From a virus: a stretch of DNA of 55,434 bases. Within the stretch, counting starts at the first letter, position 1, and each line of letters starts with the position of its first letter. The position numbers were made by a program, and so were the translations under genes. The stretch is from positions 1 through 55,434 of IMG/VR virus record IMGVR_UViG_3300025769_000146, one strand, 5' to 3'. Of this stretch, positions 15,058 through 23,242 are shown in pieces. The notes beneath the pieces are model-generated. The model searched no databases. It was not told where the DNA came from and saw only the letters and a program-made list of their open reading frames with translations.

Positions 15058-17790
15058 ATGGCGATCTCAGTGGATTGGGGGCAGAAGATCATTAATGTCC
15101 CGAAGGCCGACACGACGCTTGTTCAGTCTACTCCGACTGAGATTAGGCAGCTTGACCTCGACACGTTTCGCCTGACCCTGAAAGATCTCGAGGACGACGC
15201 GCAAGGGATGCCGTACCTCGACACGCACCGCCACAACACGACGGTTACGGTCGGGGGTGTGACACTTGCTCGCGTCATCGAAATCATCAACGGCTACACG
15301 GTGACTTTCGAGGACGGTCAATATGCGGTCAACCTGGCTGGCGCAAACAGCAACGTCGCGGACGTGACGAACGTCAACCAAGTGTCGATCCGGTCAGCGA
15401 ACTCGGCGGGCCTTCAGGACATCAGCGGCTTCCAAGAACGTCTCGACTATCAAGGCGCTGTGTGGCTTGACTCCATTAACGGCGCACCCGCGACCGCAAT
15501 CGAACATCCTTGGGGGACACCAGCTCAACCCGTAGACAATTTCTCGGACGCTGCCCAACTCTGTGCTGAGTATGGCATCTACGAGATTCGATTTTTCGCG
15601 GGTGGCGTTGCCACCCCGATCACGATTGACGTCGATGTGTCGGATCTCAACATCGTGCCGATCACGTCGGGTCAGCATATTTTCCTTGCCACGGGCAATG
15701 TCGTCAACGGCACACGATTTGAGAGGACGTATCTCTCGGGCACGGCGGGAGGTACAGATCCATTTTACGGTGATTTCGTCGGATTTTTTGGTGGTTTTCA
15801 AAATCTGCGAGGCATCTTCACTGAGAGTCTACTACTCCCTGACCCCGCCGGTTTAGACAACCGCGTTTTCCTGGGCGACGACTTTAGCTGCGTCAATCTT
15901 GCTTCTGGGATTCCCGGTGCGGCTCCCGGCGAGCTTTGCAACTTATTGGCGGCTGCGGACACAAACATCCAAATCATCGGCTACACAGGCGGGTTGGAAA
16001 TCCACAACACGCAAGCCGGTGACGTAGCGAACATTGATTTCAGATCTGGCTATCTGAGACTCAACGCCAGCGTCAGTGGCGGCGACTACGCGGTGCGTGG
16101 TGTTATTGCGCCGATTGACAACCAGGGGACACCGGACAGCCTCGACATCACCGGACTCATAACCTCAGAGGACGCGGAGTTCGCTTCGTATGCCGACGCC
16201 TCAGTCTGGGTGAGCACAGGCTCAGGCACTGCTGGGACTCTGTTCCCGGTGGGCACTTCACGTCAGCCCGTCAGCAACTCAACCGACGCGCAGACCATTG
16301 CAAACGCCAAGGGTCTTTCGACTATTCGCTTGACCGACCATCTGACTCTGGACATCGGCCCAGATCACACCGATATGCTTTTTCAGGGTCGCTCGCCGCG
16401 CACTACCGCGCTAACCATCCCTGCGGGTGCAACGGTGACAGGCGCTGAGTACAGGAATATGCTTCTGACAGGCCCTCTGTCTGGCGGCACCTATATCACA
16501 TCTGTCGCCTTGAAAGGCGTGGACAATTTCGCCGGTCACGCGGAGCGATGCGTGGTGCGTGGCGACCTAGCTGCTGGCCTTTCGTATAGCATGAGAGGGA
16601 ACCTCGCTGGGGGGATCATCATGCTGAACTCGTGCTCGTCCGCAGACGCTTTCAATGTCGGACAACCGGCGATTATCGACTGCAACGGTGACGCGATGAT
16701 CAACGCTCGCGCTTGGTCAGGCGAGATGAAGGTCGTCAACAAGACCGGCACCAAGCCCATGTCCATCGACATGGTAACGGGGACGCTTGAGCTTGACTCG
16801 ACCGTCACGGGTGCCTGTACCATTTACATCACAGGCGTCGGGACGCTAATCGACAACTCAGGGCCGAACGTCAACGTGGTAAACAACTTGATCGACGGCT
16901 CGTTCCAGCAAGATATGAGCTTCGGCGGTGCTGTACACATCGACGCCGTAAACGGCACATCCGGCACCCGCTATCCGCAGGGCACAATGCTCCACCCAGT
17001 GGACAACATCGCTGATGCGCTGACGGTCGCCGCAGAGCACAACATCACGCACCTCCATGCGATGTCGGACCTCACGATAGGCCCGGCCATAACGATGACC
17101 GGCTACACGATCATGGGTGAGGGGATGCGTCGGACGGCGATCACAGTCGATCAAGACGCCACACTGGAAGAGTGTACGATCACGATGGCGTATGTGACGG
17201 GGGTTCTCGATAACGAGTCCTCCCTCGTCAACTGCATGGCTGAGGATCTTGAGATCCGAAACGGCGAGCTTCGCGGCTGTACGCTGATGGGTACAATCAC
17301 GAAAAACACCGTTGGCGGCGGGAACACAACCGCGAGCATCGTGGACTGTTGGTCAGGCGTAGCCGGAGAAAGCACACCAATCCTAGACATGGGTGGCGCC
17401 GGCGGCACTCTATCTATGCGTGGCTATCACGGTGGCATCACCCTCCGCAATAAAACCGGCCTAGAAAGCGCGTCTATCGACCTCGCTAGTGGTCAGGTGA
17501 TTTTGGAATCGACAGTCACCGGGGGCACTGTGGTCGTTCGTGGAGTCGGCAAGCTCCTCGACTCATCGGTCGGCGCGACTGTGATAGACGAACTGATTGA
17601 CGGTCGCCGCCTCACGCTGATCGAAAAGATCACGCGCAACCGGCTGGAGACTGACCCGACCGCTGGCACTCTCACTATCTACGATGACGACGGCCTGACA
17701 CCCCTGGTTACTGCGAACATCTATGAGGATGTCGCGGCGACTCAGCCGTACCAGGGACAAGGTGTTGATCGTCGGGAGCGCCTCCAGTGA
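15058..17790 (+). CDS. Modular receptor-type virion protein with three internal repeats (910 aa)
   Basis: ATG 15058, three bases after the coiled-coil gene. An N-terminal region of about 130 residues (docking type) is followed by three related modules of about 240 residues. Each starts with a strand and a Gly-Thr turn (AVWLDSINGAPATA; ASVWVSTGSGTAGT; AVHIDAVNGTSGT), then 'P-V-(D/S)-N-x-x-D-A' and beta-helix-like rungs. They end in segments such as GTLELDSTVTGAC and GQVILESTVTGG. I recognise this module style from phage tail or particle surface proteins. It is the largest protein of the second virion locus. Confidence 0.6.
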   Translation: MAISVDWGQKIINVPKADTTLVQSTPTEIRQLDLDTFRLTLKDLEDDAQGMPYLDTHRHNTTVTVGGVTLARVIEIINGYTVTFEDGQYAVNLAGANSNVADVTNVNQVSIRSANSAGLQDISGFQERLDYQGAVWLDSINGAPATAIEHPWGTPAQPVDNFSDAAQLCAEYGIYEIRFFAGGVATPITIDVDVSDLNIVPITSGQHIFLATGNVVNGTRFERTYLSGTAGGTDPFYGDFVGFFGGFQNLRGIFTESLLLPDPAGLDNRVFLGDDFSCVNLASGIPGAAPGELCNLLAAADTNIQIIGYTGGLEIHNTQAGDVANIDFRSGYLRLNASVSGGDYAVRGVIAPIDNQGTPDSLDITGLITSEDAEFASYADASVWVSTGSGTAGTLFPVGTSRQPVSNSTDAQTIANAKGLSTIRLTDHLTLDIGPDHTDMLFQGRSPRTTALTIPAGATVTGAEYRNMLLTGPLSGGTYITSVALKGVDNFAGHAERCVVRGDLAAGLSYSMRGNLAGGIIMLNSCSSADAFNVGQPAIIDCNGDAMINARAWSGEMKVVNKTGTKPMSIDMVTGTLELDSTVTGACTIYITGVGTLIDNSGPNVNVVNNLIDGSFQQDMSFGGAVHIDAVNGTSGTRYPQGTMLHPVDNIADALTVAAEHNITHLHAMSDLTIGPAITMTGYTIMGEGMRRTAITVDQDATLEECTITMAYVTGVLDNESSLVNCMAEDLEIRNGELRGCTLMGTITKNTVGGGNTTASIVDCWSGVAGESTPILDMGGAGGTLSMRGYHGGITLRNKTGLESASIDLASGQVILESTVTGGTVVVRGVGKLLDSSVGATVIDELIDGRRLTLIEKITRNRLETDPTAGTLTIYDDDGLTPLVTANIYEDVAATQPYQGQGVDRRERLQ
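15458..17632 (+). repeat. Three tandem protein-coding modules of about 730 bp
   Basis: Within the 910-residue gene the module starts are near 15458, 16198 and 16925, so the periods are about 740 and 727 bp. The nucleotide sequence has diverged but the protein pattern is clear at each start and at each end (…LxSTVTxG, VxG-V-G-x-L-x-D-x-S). This indicates ancient duplication of a receptor-facing module. Confidence 0.5.
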
Positions 17791-17945
17791 TCCCGACATA
17801 CGGGTATGGAAAGGGGTCAAACGCCGGTTCTGTGGCGTGTTTCGGCTACGGAAGACAAAGCCTTATACTAGAGGTGATTGGACGAGCCCACATCTTTGTA
17901 GTTGGGTTTTACCGGAGCTTTGCTGAGAAGGTACTGAAGGCATGA
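17787..17945 (+). CDS. Short Gly/Tyr-rich protein (52 aa)
   Basis: Begins at GTG 17787, overlapping the stop of the 910-residue gene (GTGA), and ends at TGA 17945. The start VIPTYGYGKGSNAGSVACFG has the Gly-Tyr-Gly pattern often found in a very small gene directly behind such modular tail proteins. The second half is hydrophobic (HIFVVGFYRSFAEKVLKA). Translational coupling on both sides supports it. Confidence 0.45.
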   Translation: MIPTYGYGKGSNAGSVACFGYGRQSLILEVIGRAHIFVVGFYRSFAEKVLKA

Positions 17946-18097
17946 CCGAATTAATCATTGTGCCCGTCGTTTACAGCCAAGCGACCATAAAATCGACCGA
18001 CGTATCAACCTTGATGCTTTGTGAAGCCGACTATGTAACCCGTGTGCTGCGTAAGGCACAAAAGGATTCAGCTTCGGTGAGTGAGGTACTGAGATGA
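17942..18097 (+). CDS. Small hypothetical protein (51 aa)
   Basis: ATG 17942 overlaps the previous stop (ATGA) and its TGA at 18095-18097 overlaps the next ATG. It reads MTELIIVPVVYSQATIKS..., with a hydrophobic start and a polar end. It has no recognised motif, but belongs to the tightly coupled virion locus. Confidence 0.45.
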   Translation: MTELIIVPVVYSQATIKSTDVSTLMLCEADYVTRVLRKAQKDSASVSEVLR

Positions 18098-18453
18098 GTC
18101 ACGAATACGATGCGACTGTGGGCCAGGTCGGCTTTCGCATCATTCTCCAACTTCAGGATCGTGACCCGTTGACGGGCTACAAGTCTGCGGCAAACATATC
18201 GGCGGCGACTACCAAGGAGATCGACCTCAAGCGTCCAGACGGTACGAGCAAGACATACACGGGTGGTAGTGTCACCTTTACGGGTTCGCCAATTGGTGCC
18301 GGTGATGGGACGGACGGCTACATTGAAGCGACGACTATTGCGGGTGACTTTAATCAGTCTGGTATCTACGAGGTAGCGGGTTACATCGTGGACGCTACCA
18401 CAGACGGGCCGACCCAGACGGCAACCATCAATGTCGGACCAAGCCTGAGGTGA
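18094..18453 (+). CDS. Ig-like small virion accessory protein (119 aa)
   Basis: ATG 18094. The pattern VGQVGFRIILQLQD ... AANISAATTKEIDLKRPDG ... DGTDGYIEAT ... GDFNQSGIYEVAGYIVDA is a compact seven-strand, Ig-like design. It occurs in small phage proteins next to modular tail proteins. It probably binds or decorates the neighbouring fibre. The function is inferred. Confidence 0.5.
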   Translation: MSHEYDATVGQVGFRIILQLQDRDPLTGYKSAANISAATTKEIDLKRPDGTSKTYTGGSVTFTGSPIGAGDGTDGYIEATTIAGDFNQSGIYEVAGYIVDATTDGPTQTATINVGPSLR

Positions 18454-18456
18454 TGA

Positions 18457-18795
18457 ATGATGATTTATGCCTCCACTCAAGGTGATGGCGACGGACGCCC
18501 TGTGAGGGTAATCGTTCACCCTTTTGTGCAAACAGTGCTTGGTGTGTGCCTGACGGTGGCGTTGGGTCTTGGGGCTTGGACGACCAGGACGTTGATGGAG
18601 CTAGGCCATCGTATCGCGACCCTTGAGGCTACAGCCGTATCCCAACGTCAGGCATCCCAACTCGTCACGTTGCGCGAGTTCTCTGTTGCGGTAGACCGCC
18701 AAGACGCTTCGTTGATCCGGCTTGAAGAGAAGTTGGACGAAATGATCCAACTGACCGTGCAAGACGATTCAAGGTCGCGCGACAGCGACCGATAA
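18457..18795 (+). CDS. Membrane protein with one TM and a C-terminal coiled coil (112 aa)
   Basis: ATG 18457 (a second ATG at 18460 is equivalent). Residues about 22-40 (HPFVQTVLGVCLTVALGLGAW) form one TM segment, followed by a long helical region with heptads (LMELGHRIATLEATA ... VDRQDASLIRLEEKLDEMI). The layout resembles holin partners or small phage membrane proteins with a cytoplasmic or periplasmic coil. It closes the second virion locus. Confidence 0.5.
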   Translation: MMIYASTQGDGDGRPVRVIVHPFVQTVLGVCLTVALGLGAWTTRTLMELGHRIATLEATAVSQRQASQLVTLREFSVAVDRQDASLIRLEEKLDEMIQLTVQDDSRSRDSDR

Positions 18796-18858
18796 CTTGC
18801 GGCACTCTCACCATCGCTTGTATCGTTTCTAGCCAAACGAAAACAGGGGAGGTGATCG

Positions 18859-19020
18859 ATGGCAGCACGGAAGCGCGAAGTAGTGGGTACGAAGGAAGGC
18901 GAAGTCCAAAGACTGCTGGATCGTATAGCGAAGGCTGACGACGACAAGAGTTTACTGGGTTACGCTCGCCAGGTGCGCGCCCTCCTGCTCGGTAACGTCT
19001 ACCCACAGGAGCATCCATGA
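18859..19020 (+). CDS. Small basic/helical protein (53 aa)
   Basis: ATG 18859 has GGGGAGG a few bases upstream, a strong ribosome binding site. It reads MAARKREVVGTKEG..., with an amphipathic helix LLDRIAKADDDKSLLGYARQVRALL. It overlaps the following tiny membrane gene by ATGA. The strong ribosome binding site after a 60-bp gap may mark a new transcription unit. Function unknown. Confidence 0.5.
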   Translation: MAARKREVVGTKEGEVQRLLDRIAKADDDKSLLGYARQVRALLLGNVYPQEHP

Positions 19021-19109
19021 ACCGTGACGCTTTGCGCGGCTGCTTATTGACGTTTGTCGTGTGTGGACTCTTTTGGGGTTCCGTAATCTGGTTCTTTCTA
19101 CAGGCGTAG
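19017..19109 (+). CDS. Tiny single-TM peptide (30 aa)
   Basis: ATG 19017 overlaps the upstream stop (ATGA). After MNRDALRG comes one TM segment (CLLTFVVCGLFWGSVIWFFLQA) that runs to the stop. This short coupled membrane peptide is similar in style to the ones at 1980 and 21277. The stop-start coupling makes it plausible, but nothing else supports it. Confidence 0.4.
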   Translation: MNRDALRGCLLTFVVCGLFWGSVIWFFLQA

Positions 19110-19182
19110 ACTTACCTCCTTGACACCCCCACTTATCGTGCGATCTTGATGGACACAATTGATTGCACCATGGGAGGTGGCA

Positions 19183-19926
19183 ATGACTCACGAAGCACTC
19201 CTGCTTCGCATCCGCAAGCTCCGCGATCACGCGGACAGTGCGGCGGCTATCGGCAACGAGCATGAGGCTGCTGCGTTCGCGGCCAAGGTTAGCGAACTCC
19301 TGGCGCAGCACCGTCTGACCGCAACCGACATCGACTTCTCTCGTTATGAGCAAGAGGATGTCCAAGCGGAACAGGTGGACACCCGCGACATGGGTGTCGG
19401 TGGCGCAAGGAAGAGCACCCCTTGGGTGTCCCAACTGGCAAGCACTCTGGCGAGCCATCATGGATGCCGGATGTACTACACCAGTGGAACGAGCCGCATC
19501 ACCATTGTCGGCAAGGAATCAGATCGCGCTGTCGCGACCTACCTTCTCTCGCGCTTGGTGGCTGACCTCGACCGACTGTCGCGAAAAGCACTCAAGCAGT
19601 ACAAGGCTGAGTACGAATACGCGCCTCGTTACTGGCGTCGGTCTTGGCTAGAGGGTGCCGTCGATGGCATCCGTCGCCAGCTTCGTGACGCTAGGGTTAA
19701 GCGTGAACAGCAGTACGCCGGGAACACGACGGCCCTTGTGCGACTCGCCACCGGAACTGAAGCGGCTGACGCATGGATCAACGACAACGTCAGGCTTCGG
19801 TCTGCCACACCTCGCTACGCCAACACGCATAGCGGAGCATACTCAAGCGGACGCTCGCACGGGGCGGCGATGAACCTCAACGCAAACGGTTTGGGTCAGA
19901 GCCGGTCGAATGGAGCACTGAGATGA
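19183..19926 (+). CDS. DUF2786-domain protein (247 aa)
   Basis: I chose ATG 19183 because GGGAGGTGG lies directly upstream. The first 45 residues (LLLRIRKLRDHADSAAAIGNEHEAAAFAAKVSELLAQHRLT) match the DUF2786 helical pattern. The remaining 190 residues have a strand-turn region (HHGCRMYYTSGTSRITIVGK) and helices rich in Arg and Lys. Related proteins occur widely in phages and bacteria with unknown function. The gene overlaps the next by ATGA and leads towards the recombinase. Confidence 0.65.
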   Translation: MTHEALLLRIRKLRDHADSAAAIGNEHEAAAFAAKVSELLAQHRLTATDIDFSRYEQEDVQAEQVDTRDMGVGGARKSTPWVSQLASTLASHHGCRMYYTSGTSRITIVGKESDRAVATYLLSRLVADLDRLSRKALKQYKAEYEYAPRYWRRSWLEGAVDGIRRQLRDARVKREQQYAGNTTALVRLATGTEAADAWINDNVRLRSATPRYANTHSGAYSSGRSHGAAMNLNANGLGQSRSNGALR

Positions 19927-20234
19927 GCAAGGTGACGAGGTCAACGAAAGACGCGCTCACACGGCTGGCGGCACTCATGCCAGAGTTTGTGGTCGAGCCG
20001 ACAGGGGAGCGTGGGCGGGTCATGTTTGGGACAGCCCATGACCCGTGGGGTCTAGGGCTCGTATCCAAGCGGTACACCGACGCACTTGGCTTGATGGCAG
20101 AGGTGGCTCGCGGTCGCGATAACGCTGACGACATTCGTCTGGCAGTCAGGTGGGGTGGCAAGTCCCCAACTGGTCTGCCCTCACACTACGAGGTCGCTTT
20201 CGAGTGGCTCGGCAATTGGGAGGATGGAGCATGA
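19923..20234 (+). CDS. Hypothetical protein (103 aa)
   Basis: ATG 19923 overlaps the DUF2786 stop (ATGA), and its own stop overlaps the recombinase start. It has a helical N-terminus (TKDALTRLAALMPEF) and a Gly-rich middle (GRVMFGTAHDPWGLGL). There is no recognised motif. It could be a small accessory or directionality-type factor for the recombinase because of its position, but this is speculation. Confidence 0.45.
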   Translation: MSKVTRSTKDALTRLAALMPEFVVEPTGERGRVMFGTAHDPWGLGLVSKRYTDALGLMAEVARGRDNADDIRLAVRWGGKSPTGLPSHYEVAFEWLGNWEDGA

Positions 20235-21280
20235 TTAATGAAATTCTGGCTCGACTAGACAACGCCCACGACCGTGGTGCCGTGATCGCATCGTTTGCCG
20301 GAATGACGTTGCGCGACATCGCAGCCGCCCAGCCGGAGGATGTCTTGGACGGCTGGAGCCCACCAAGCTCCTACGATCATGGCCGCGCCTTGAGTGTTGA
20401 TGAGTCGATCGATCTGTTGAGCCTCGCGGACTCTCGTCGTGATTACGCCATCCTCTACCTCGCCACTGTGATGGGGCTACGGCAGATTGAGATTCGCCGA
20501 CTCACCTGGAGTGATGTTCTCGACAACGACTCTTTGCGGGTTGTGGGCAAGGGTGGGAAGAGGCGCACTGTTCCTGTCGGCATGAGTGCCCTCGAGTTGC
20601 TCCCAGAGCGCGGCGATAGTCCGTTTGTCTTCACCTCATACAGGGGCGGTTCGATCAGTGAGTCGGGTATGAGGCTCATTATTTCGAACTACCTAGAGCG
20701 TGTCACAGACACCTCGACGCCCCACGCGCTACGCCACACCTCTTTGACGGCGATGCTTGATCAAGGTGCCGACATCCGTACAGCCATGGAGCTTGCTGGT
20801 CACTCCTCCGTGTCGTCGCATGAAGTGTATGCGGCTACGTCCTCTTCATGGATCGTTCGCGAATGGGTCGAGCGTCACCCGCTTGGTGAGGTTCCGTGCG
20901 TGACCGTTCGCATCCCCGGTACGCCGTTCAAAGGCAAGATGGCTCGGGGGGTGGAGAGGGCCGTGCTGGTGCCATCACGATACGCAGATGATGTACGAGC
21001 AGCTTTGGCCTACTTTGGGAACGCCAAACAAATGACGAATCGTGCTCGCAAGATCGGTGTGCGTTTCCAAGAGATTCGTGATGCCGGTGCTATTGGCATG
21101 GTCGAGGCAGACGCGCACCCATTCCTTATTGCCATGTGCATGGGTACGACCCCAGGTAACGTGATCCGTCGCCGATTTGACCGCATGACTTCAGATGCAA
21201 ACAATGCGCGAGTTGATGCCGTCGCTAGTGTGCGTCAGATGTTCACAACAAACAGATTCATAGAGGTGGCAGCAACATGA
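20231..21280 (+). CDS. Tyrosine recombinase/integrase with long C-terminal extension (349 aa)
   Basis: ATG 20231 overlaps the upstream stop. The catalytic set is visible: R84 (MGLRQIEIRRL), K107/K110 (GKGGKRRTVPV), H165 and R168 (HALRHTSLTAML), H191 (LAGHSSV) and Y200 (SSHEVYAAT). It differs from ordinary integrases in two ways. The core-binding part before the catalytic domain is only about 55 residues long. About 149 residues follow the active Tyr (with ARKIGVRFQEIRDAG and HPFLIAMCMGTTPG). It could integrate the phage, resolve replication multimers or invert a segment. No attP was identified. Confidence 0.85.
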   Translation: MINEILARLDNAHDRGAVIASFAGMTLRDIAAAQPEDVLDGWSPPSSYDHGRALSVDESIDLLSLADSRRDYAILYLATVMGLRQIEIRRLTWSDVLDNDSLRVVGKGGKRRTVPVGMSALELLPERGDSPFVFTSYRGGSISESGMRLIISNYLERVTDTSTPHALRHTSLTAMLDQGADIRTAMELAGHSSVSSHEVYAATSSSWIVREWVERHPLGEVPCVTVRIPGTPFKGKMARGVERAVLVPSRYADDVRAALAYFGNAKQMTNRARKIGVRFQEIRDAGAIGMVEADAHPFLIAMCMGTTPGNVIRRRFDRMTSDANNARVDAVASVRQMFTTNRFIEVAAT

Positions 21281-21414
21281 TCACAACCATCTGGAGTGCG
21301 ACGGTCTTAGCCGTCTACACTTATGCCGTCTGGCGACACGGCTGGAGGAGGGGACGCCGGACAACGCTGGCGCGGCTCAGTGGTCGAACGCTTCGGAACT
21401 GGTGGGAACGATGA
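21277..21414 (+). CDS. Small membrane peptide (45 aa)
   Basis: ATG 21277 overlaps the recombinase stop (ATGA). One TM (WSATVLAVYTYAVW) is followed by an Arg-rich tail (RHGWRRGRRTTLARLSGR). It has the same tiny coupled-membrane-peptide style as others in this phage. The 175 bp after it up to the terminator contain only very short frames. Confidence 0.4.
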   Translation: MITTIWSATVLAVYTYAVWRHGWRRGRRTTLARLSGRTLRNWWER

Positions 21415-21589
21415 AGATGGTCTTGACCGCTGTGCCGATCACGTTCGCGGAAGCGTCAGGAGACGCCCATGACTGACTGCGAACACTGCGTTTGATTGAC
21501 CAGAAAGGGGGAGGTAATATCACCCTCAAGTGTCGGTCGCGTACTGCGCCACAGAACACGGGTATCCTCGTAACCCCTTCCGACGCCTA

Positions 21590-21632
21590 GCCCCTCCGAC
21601 CTTCCATATCGCCCCTTCCTGGTCGGAGGGGC
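21590..21632. terminator. Bidirectional hairpin terminator between convergent blocks
   Basis: GCCCCTCCGACC (21590-21601) is exactly complementary to GGTCGGAGGGGC (21621-21632), a 12-bp GC-rich stem with a 19-base loop. It lies between the plus-strand recombinase unit and the minus-strand block that ends at 21641, so it probably insulates both directions. The U-tract is poor on both sides (plus side GCTGTCGTTT). Confidence 0.65.
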
Positions 21633-21640
21633 GCTGTCGT

Positions 21641-22111
21641 TTAGGGTGCTAGACGGAGTTCCGTGATCGGCAGCAACTGATGTTGCGGAACGAAGTACGC
21701 CGGGGATCTGACATCCTCTCGCCAGAAGTTCTTGTTCTTGCCGACATCTGTGTGGATATAGCCACGGACCCTCAAGTTCCAGTGGTCACCCGTCACAAGA
21801 GCGGAGTATGGAGCATCGTCGTGGGGGTAGATGATCAGCGACCCGTTATCGCGTTCAGTCCAGCGGACACTGATCCCGCCGCTGACATCTTCTGAGGATG
21901 GGTCGGGCACCAACCCATTAGACAGCCACTCGCGTCCTGTTGCCTCTGTGACCAACCACTCTGCGGCGGCAGACATCCCATCGACATACCTCTGACGATC
22001 GGTCGAGGGTTTCCACCCGTATCGGTGGGTGCCACCACGCGCTCTGGCGGCTTCCGATCTTCTTAGTCCGACTTTGTAGGCTGCGATCAAGCCTTCAAGA
22101 TTGTCGGGCAT
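21641..22111 (-). CDS. Hypothetical protein, possible degenerate PD-(D/E)XK-type family (156 aa)
   Basis: ATG 22111 (a TTG at 22114 is also possible). The second half has the pattern ISVRWTERDNGSLIIYPHDDAPYSALVTGD ... VRGYIHTD, then KNFWREDV and PAYFVPQHQLLPI. I recognise the 'R-G-(W/Y)-I ... P-A-Y-F-V-P-Q' ending from phage nuclease-like proteins, but a clear catalytic E-x-K is not visible. It is the last gene of the minus block. The family link is tentative. Confidence 0.5.
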   Translation of the reverse strand: MPDNLEGLIAAYKVGLRRSEAARARGGTHRYGWKPSTDRQRYVDGMSAAAEWLVTEATGREWLSNGLVPDPSSEDVSGGISVRWTERDNGSLIIYPHDDAPYSALVTGDHWNLRVRGYIHTDVGKNKNFWREDVRSPAYFVPQHQLLPITELRLAP

Positions 22112-22117
22112 CAAAAT

Positions 22118-22885
22118 TCAGACCATGCAGAAACCGGAATCACAACCACCAAAAAGATCCAAGTTGTCATGGTCGAGTACGGCATCCTGAAGAGACACCC
22201 GACTCTTGTGCAGGAACAAAAGCCCATCTCTCTCGTCCTTATCCTGAATCTCTTTTTCGAGTTCTATGGCTTTCTGCCACTCCTCGGGGTAGTTGTCCCG
22301 AATGTGTCTCCATTCTTCATTGGATCGATACGGGCACATCCAACACGCTGACCTGGGCGGGGTAGGCAACCCAGACAGTTGCACCAGGTTAATACACTCA
22401 TCTCTTCGGCGTGGCACATCTAAAAGCAAAGGCCAGTGATAGTGCAGCCAGGGAATCCCACTAGGCTTCGCACGATGAACCTCATCGACAGAGATTCCTA
22501 ACCACATTCTTGCTGGATTCTTTTTGCCATAGCCTTGATCTTTTGCCCACCGACTAATCACACGTTTCTTCCACTCGTTACTACAGAAGCCAGGCAGGGC
22601 ACCAGATTCCCCAGTGAATGCAGGGATCAAGAGATCACCATTGAGCGCGTAGAGGTCTACTGTTGCGTAATCGTGTGACGCAATCTCGACCTCAAGGCCA
22701 ACGGGTTCCAGTAACGGGTTCACCACATCGCGCGTGTAATCCCATGTCTCCTGGGCCTCGCGCCCTGTGTCTGCGATCACCACCCTATCGGGACGAGGTA
22801 ACTCGCCCCTAGCAACCAACACGGCGATTGCTACTGATTGAGTGCCGCCTCCGTAGGACCAAATGATCGGCAGTTCGTCGCTCAT
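22118..22885 (-). CDS. PAPS-reductase/adenine nucleotide alpha-hydrolase-like protein (255 aa)
   Basis: The ATP-pyrophosphatase PP-loop is at the start (WSYGGGTQSVAIAVLV), then RVVIADTGREAQETWDYTRDVV. A GFCSNEWKKRVISRWAK segment and a later CWMCPYRSNEEW (C-x2-C) follow, which is the plan of phage and DndC-type PAPS-reductase-like proteins. Such enzymes act in sulfur transfer to DNA or tRNA, or in other adenylation chemistry. No complete Dnd set is seen in this window. It is transcribed just before the possible nuclease-like gene, 6 bp apart. Confidence 0.75.
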   Translation of the reverse strand: MSDELPIIWSYGGGTQSVAIAVLVARGELPRPDRVVIADTGREAQETWDYTRDVVNPLLEPVGLEVEIASHDYATVDLYALNGDLLIPAFTGESGALPGFCSNEWKKRVISRWAKDQGYGKKNPARMWLGISVDEVHRAKPSGIPWLHYHWPLLLDVPRRRDECINLVQLSGLPTPPRSACWMCPYRSNEEWRHIRDNYPEEWQKAIELEKEIQDKDERDGLLFLHKSRVSLQDAVLDHDNLDLFGGCDSGFCMV

Positions 22886-23040
22886 TTCTCGTTGTCGTCC
22901 TCTTCCATCTCCTCAAGTCGAATCGATGTCGGCTTGGGTAGGATGGTCGTCTTACTCGACCCACCCCACCATTGAAGGACGACGACAGCGACCAGGAACA
23001 CAATGACTGTCACGGCGAAGGCTCCAAAATTCTCAGGCAT
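22882..23040 (-). CDS. Small single-TM protein (52 aa)
   Basis: ATG at 23040, stop at 22882 overlapping the start of the PAPS-reductase-like gene. It reads MPENFGAFAVTVIVFLVAVVVLQWW..., one TM in the first half, and an acidic end (LEEMEEDDNEK). Coupled on both sides. Function unknown. Confidence 0.5.
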   Translation of the reverse strand: MPENFGAFAVTVIVFLVAVVVLQWWGGSSKTTILPKPTSIRLEEMEEDDNEK

Positions 23041-23242
23041 TAAGTTCCTCCAAGCCCTGTTCGATGACCTCGTTAATCATCCTTAAGTTCCGAAACTCAC
23101 GGTATTCACTGCCGTATTTCCAAGGCTTCTCCAGAAATGTCAACATCCCCTGTTCGGAGTCGAACCAGCCGTGGAGGTAGAGGTGTCGCATAAAGGCGCG
23201 TAACTCTTTCGCGTCATCCCAGAAGGGTTGATGGCTGCTCAT
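23033..23242 (-). CDS. Hypothetical protein (69 aa)
   Basis: ATG 23242 overlaps the upstream gene's end. Mostly helical, with many aromatic residues (FWDDAKELRAFMRHLYLHGWFDSEQG). No recognised motif. It lies in a run of small coupled minus-strand genes, typical of early phage proteins. Confidence 0.5.
   Translation of the reverse strand: MSSHQPFWDDAKELRAFMRHLYLHGWFDSEQGMLTFLEKPWKYGSEYREFRNLRMINEVIEQGLEELNA

Noticed and set aside
19115-19150. TTGACA-like box before the DUF2786 gene as a promoter
   Set aside because: A TTGACA is present but no acceptable -10 box lies at 16-18 bp.
21411-21476. 21-codon frame after the recombinase-coupled peptide
   Set aside because: Too short and without a ribosome binding site, although it begins with ATG overlapping the stop.
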